Source: Oscillospiraceae bacterium (lineage in GTDB: Bacteria; Bacillota; Clostridia; Oscillospirales; Acutalibacteraceae). Taken from it: a stretch of 64,000 bases of DNA. The stretch's first letter is position 1. Each line of letters starts with the position of its first letter. Below the pieces are notes generated by a model. The model did not search any database. It worked only from the letters and a program-made list of their open reading frames with translations, and was not told the DNA's origin. The stretch lies in the NCBI GenBank assembly GCA_022483045.1, contig JAKVOA010000001.1, positions 643,750 through 707,749 of the forward strand, in the 5' to 3' direction. Positions 62,846 to 64,000 of the stretch are shown here, piece after piece. The translations under genes and the position numbers were made by a program.

Positions 62846-63983
62846 CCGCGTCTGGTGGGTTTGGCTGCAGCACGGCCTCGGCCCTGGCGCTTCCAAACAG
62901 CGCCGCATTTTTGAGACCTACCGTTCTATAGAGGACTTTTACCGTGCCGGTACAGAAAGCTGGCAGCTCGACGGCTATTTTACTCAAAGGGAGCTGCTGC
63001 GCCTGCAGTCTTTTCCAATTGAAAAAGCGCAGGCACAGCTGGAGTATACCCTGAAACTCGGCCAGCGGATCATTACCCCGGAAATGGGCGCTTACCCGCA
63101 GTGCCTGCGGGAAATCCGCAATTATCCCTGTGTGCTGTACGTCAAAGGCACTCTGCCGCCGGTTGACTTTTTGCTGTCGATTGCTATGGTCGGCACCCGC
63201 AAAGCTACCCGCAGTGGATGCACCGCTGCGCACACCATGGCTTATACGCTTGCAAAAGCCGGTGCGGTTATTATCAGCGGCGGTGCACTAGGTATAGATA
63301 CCCAGTCCCACCGCGGCGCGGTGGAGGCCGGCGGACGCAGCATCTGCGTACTTGGCTGCGGAATTGATTCGGATTATCTTTTGAGCAATGCCTCTCTTCG
63401 GCAGGCCGTCGCCGTAGACGGTGCCCTGGTTTCCGAGTATCCGCCGGGCACCCCGGCGATGTCCTCCAATTTTCCGATTCGCAACCGTATTATTTCCGGT
63501 CTTTGCGACGCAACTGTTGTTGTGGAGGCCGCCGGAAAAAGCGGTTCGCTTATCACCGCCGGCTATGCGGTGGACCAGGGCCGCGATGTCTTTGCAGTGC
63601 CGGGCAGTGTACAGAACCCCAAAGCAAAGGGAACTAACGAGCTTATCCGTGACGGCTGCGCGCCTGCAACCAGTGCATTGGATATTCTGCGCTGCTATGT
63701 AGATAAATACCGCGTGATTCTGCCCGATGATCCTGGTGTCAATGTGACTGTCAACGAAGAAATGAATGAAACGCCAGAGCCAAAAACGCACAAATCCCTG
63801 CCGCCGGAGACTTCCACAGCTGCGGGGTGTCTGTATCAGGCACTGACTTCTGCCCCGGCGCCCATTGATGAACTTTGCAGTAAGACGGGCTTAGAGCCTG
63901 CACGGGTGCTTGCCGCTGCAACCGAGCTGGAGCTTGGCGGCTTTGCCAAAGCCTGCGCCGGGCAGTGCTATGTCCTTATATAA
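62838..63983 (+). CDS. dprA: DNA-processing protein DprA
   Basis: Binds incoming single-stranded DNA and loads RecA during natural transformation. The 381 residues have an N-terminal helical domain, the central Rossmann-like fold (IAMVGTRKATRSGCTAAH; IISGGALGIDTQSHRGAVEAGG; VLGCGIDSDY; SEYPPGTP; NRIISGL; VVEAAGKSGSLITA), and a C-terminal winged helix (about 325-381). All conserved signatures are intact. It starts inside the end of the SpoU-type gene. The DNA topoisomerase I gene usually follows but is beyond the window. Confidence 0.94.
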   Translation: MDDRVWWVWLQHGLGPGASKQRRIFETYRSIEDFYRAGTESWQLDGYFTQRELLRLQSFPIEKAQAQLEYTLKLGQRIITPEMGAYPQCLREIRNYPCVLYVKGTLPPVDFLLSIAMVGTRKATRSGCTAAHTMAYTLAKAGAVIISGGALGIDTQSHRGAVEAGGRSICVLGCGIDSDYLLSNASLRQAVAVDGALVSEYPPGTPAMSSNFPIRNRIISGLCDATVVVEAAGKSGSLITAGYAVDQGRDVFAVPGSVQNPKAKGTNELIRDGCAPATSALDILRCYVDKYRVILPDDPGVNVTVNEEMNETPEPKTHKSLPPETSTAAGCLYQALTSAPAPIDELCSKTGLEPARVLAAATELELGGFAKACAGQCYVLI

Positions 63984-64000
63984 GATATAAGGTAAAAGTA

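Noticed and set aside
1-64000. TAG reassigned to an amino acid in this organism
   Set aside because: RF1 is intact in the window, and dhaM, the Sua5 gene and birA end at TAG at the normal family length. Only three genes are interrupted by TAG.
1-64000. CRISPR array or intact insertion sequence
   Set aside because: No regularly spaced repeats and no transposase gene were found on either strand.

Overview
The window looks like chromosome from a spore-forming Firmicute of class Clostridia, probably the Oscillospiraceae/Ruminococcaceae group. The reasons are the spmA/spmB spore-maturation pair, an AbrB-type regulator with a C-terminal CxxC pair, M-box and tetrahydrofolate riboswitches, an L20-type leader before infC-rpmI-rplT, strong GGAGG ribosome sites, and no outer-membrane genes. 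The family assignment is inference.

Bases 1-12,580 are accessory DNA, visibly richer in A+T than the rest, with many broken genes. A dead type I restriction unit (frameshifted hsdM, truncated hsdS) runs straight into a chain of fragments: an integrative-element helicase/methylase tail, the middle of kdpB, and the tail of a possible polymorphic toxin. An intact small immunity-like gene follows. Next comes a phage holin pair. A minus-strand island then carries an HTH gene, a DUF4236 membrane protein, a double CbxX/CfxQ AAA+ ATPase and an FtsK-like ATPase in one tight operon. Downstream of these are an XRE repressor and a large serine recombinase, each interrupted by one in-frame TAG. The island ends close to a tRNA-Pro(GGG) gene. 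The four-gene HTH-DUF4236-AAA-FtsK unit is the best candidate for an undescribed system.

Bases 12,583-39,600 are mostly core genome. They hold superoxide dismutase, a uracil-type permease, the PTS-dependent dihydroxyacetone kinase dhaKLM, a folate-type ECF transporter under a THF riboswitch, a TtcA-like tRNA thiolase, endonuclease IV, an M24 peptidase, spmAB, abrB and an unusual ricin-B lectin with a histone-H1-like tail. They continue with an RlmI-like methyltransferase, MscS and BirA, then a run of DUF951, prfA, TsaC/Sua5, coaE, a lytic transglycosylase and an M18 peptidase. An iron alcohol dehydrogenase, an MgtA-type Mg2+ ATPase under an M-box riboswitch, and pta close this part.

Bases 39,800-48,740 form a maltodextrin/glycogen locus: a LacI regulator, tandem LacI-type operators, a binding lipoprotein, two permeases, 4-alpha-glucanotransferase and glycogen phosphorylase. 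The transporter ATPase is not in the window. Bases 48,970-53,700 carry a small YdcZ-type transporter, acylphosphatase and a secreted protein with about ten Ig-like repeats and a YkuD L,D-transpeptidase domain. That gene has an in-frame TAG between the signal peptide and the mature protein.

Bases 53,780-60,250, all on the minus strand, hold a cysteine desulfurase with RNase HI, then rex, then an aconitase-TraX-isocitrate dehydrogenase cluster. Bases 60,500-64,000 hold infC (probable AUU start), rpmI, rplT, a SpoU-type RNA methyltransferase and dprA.
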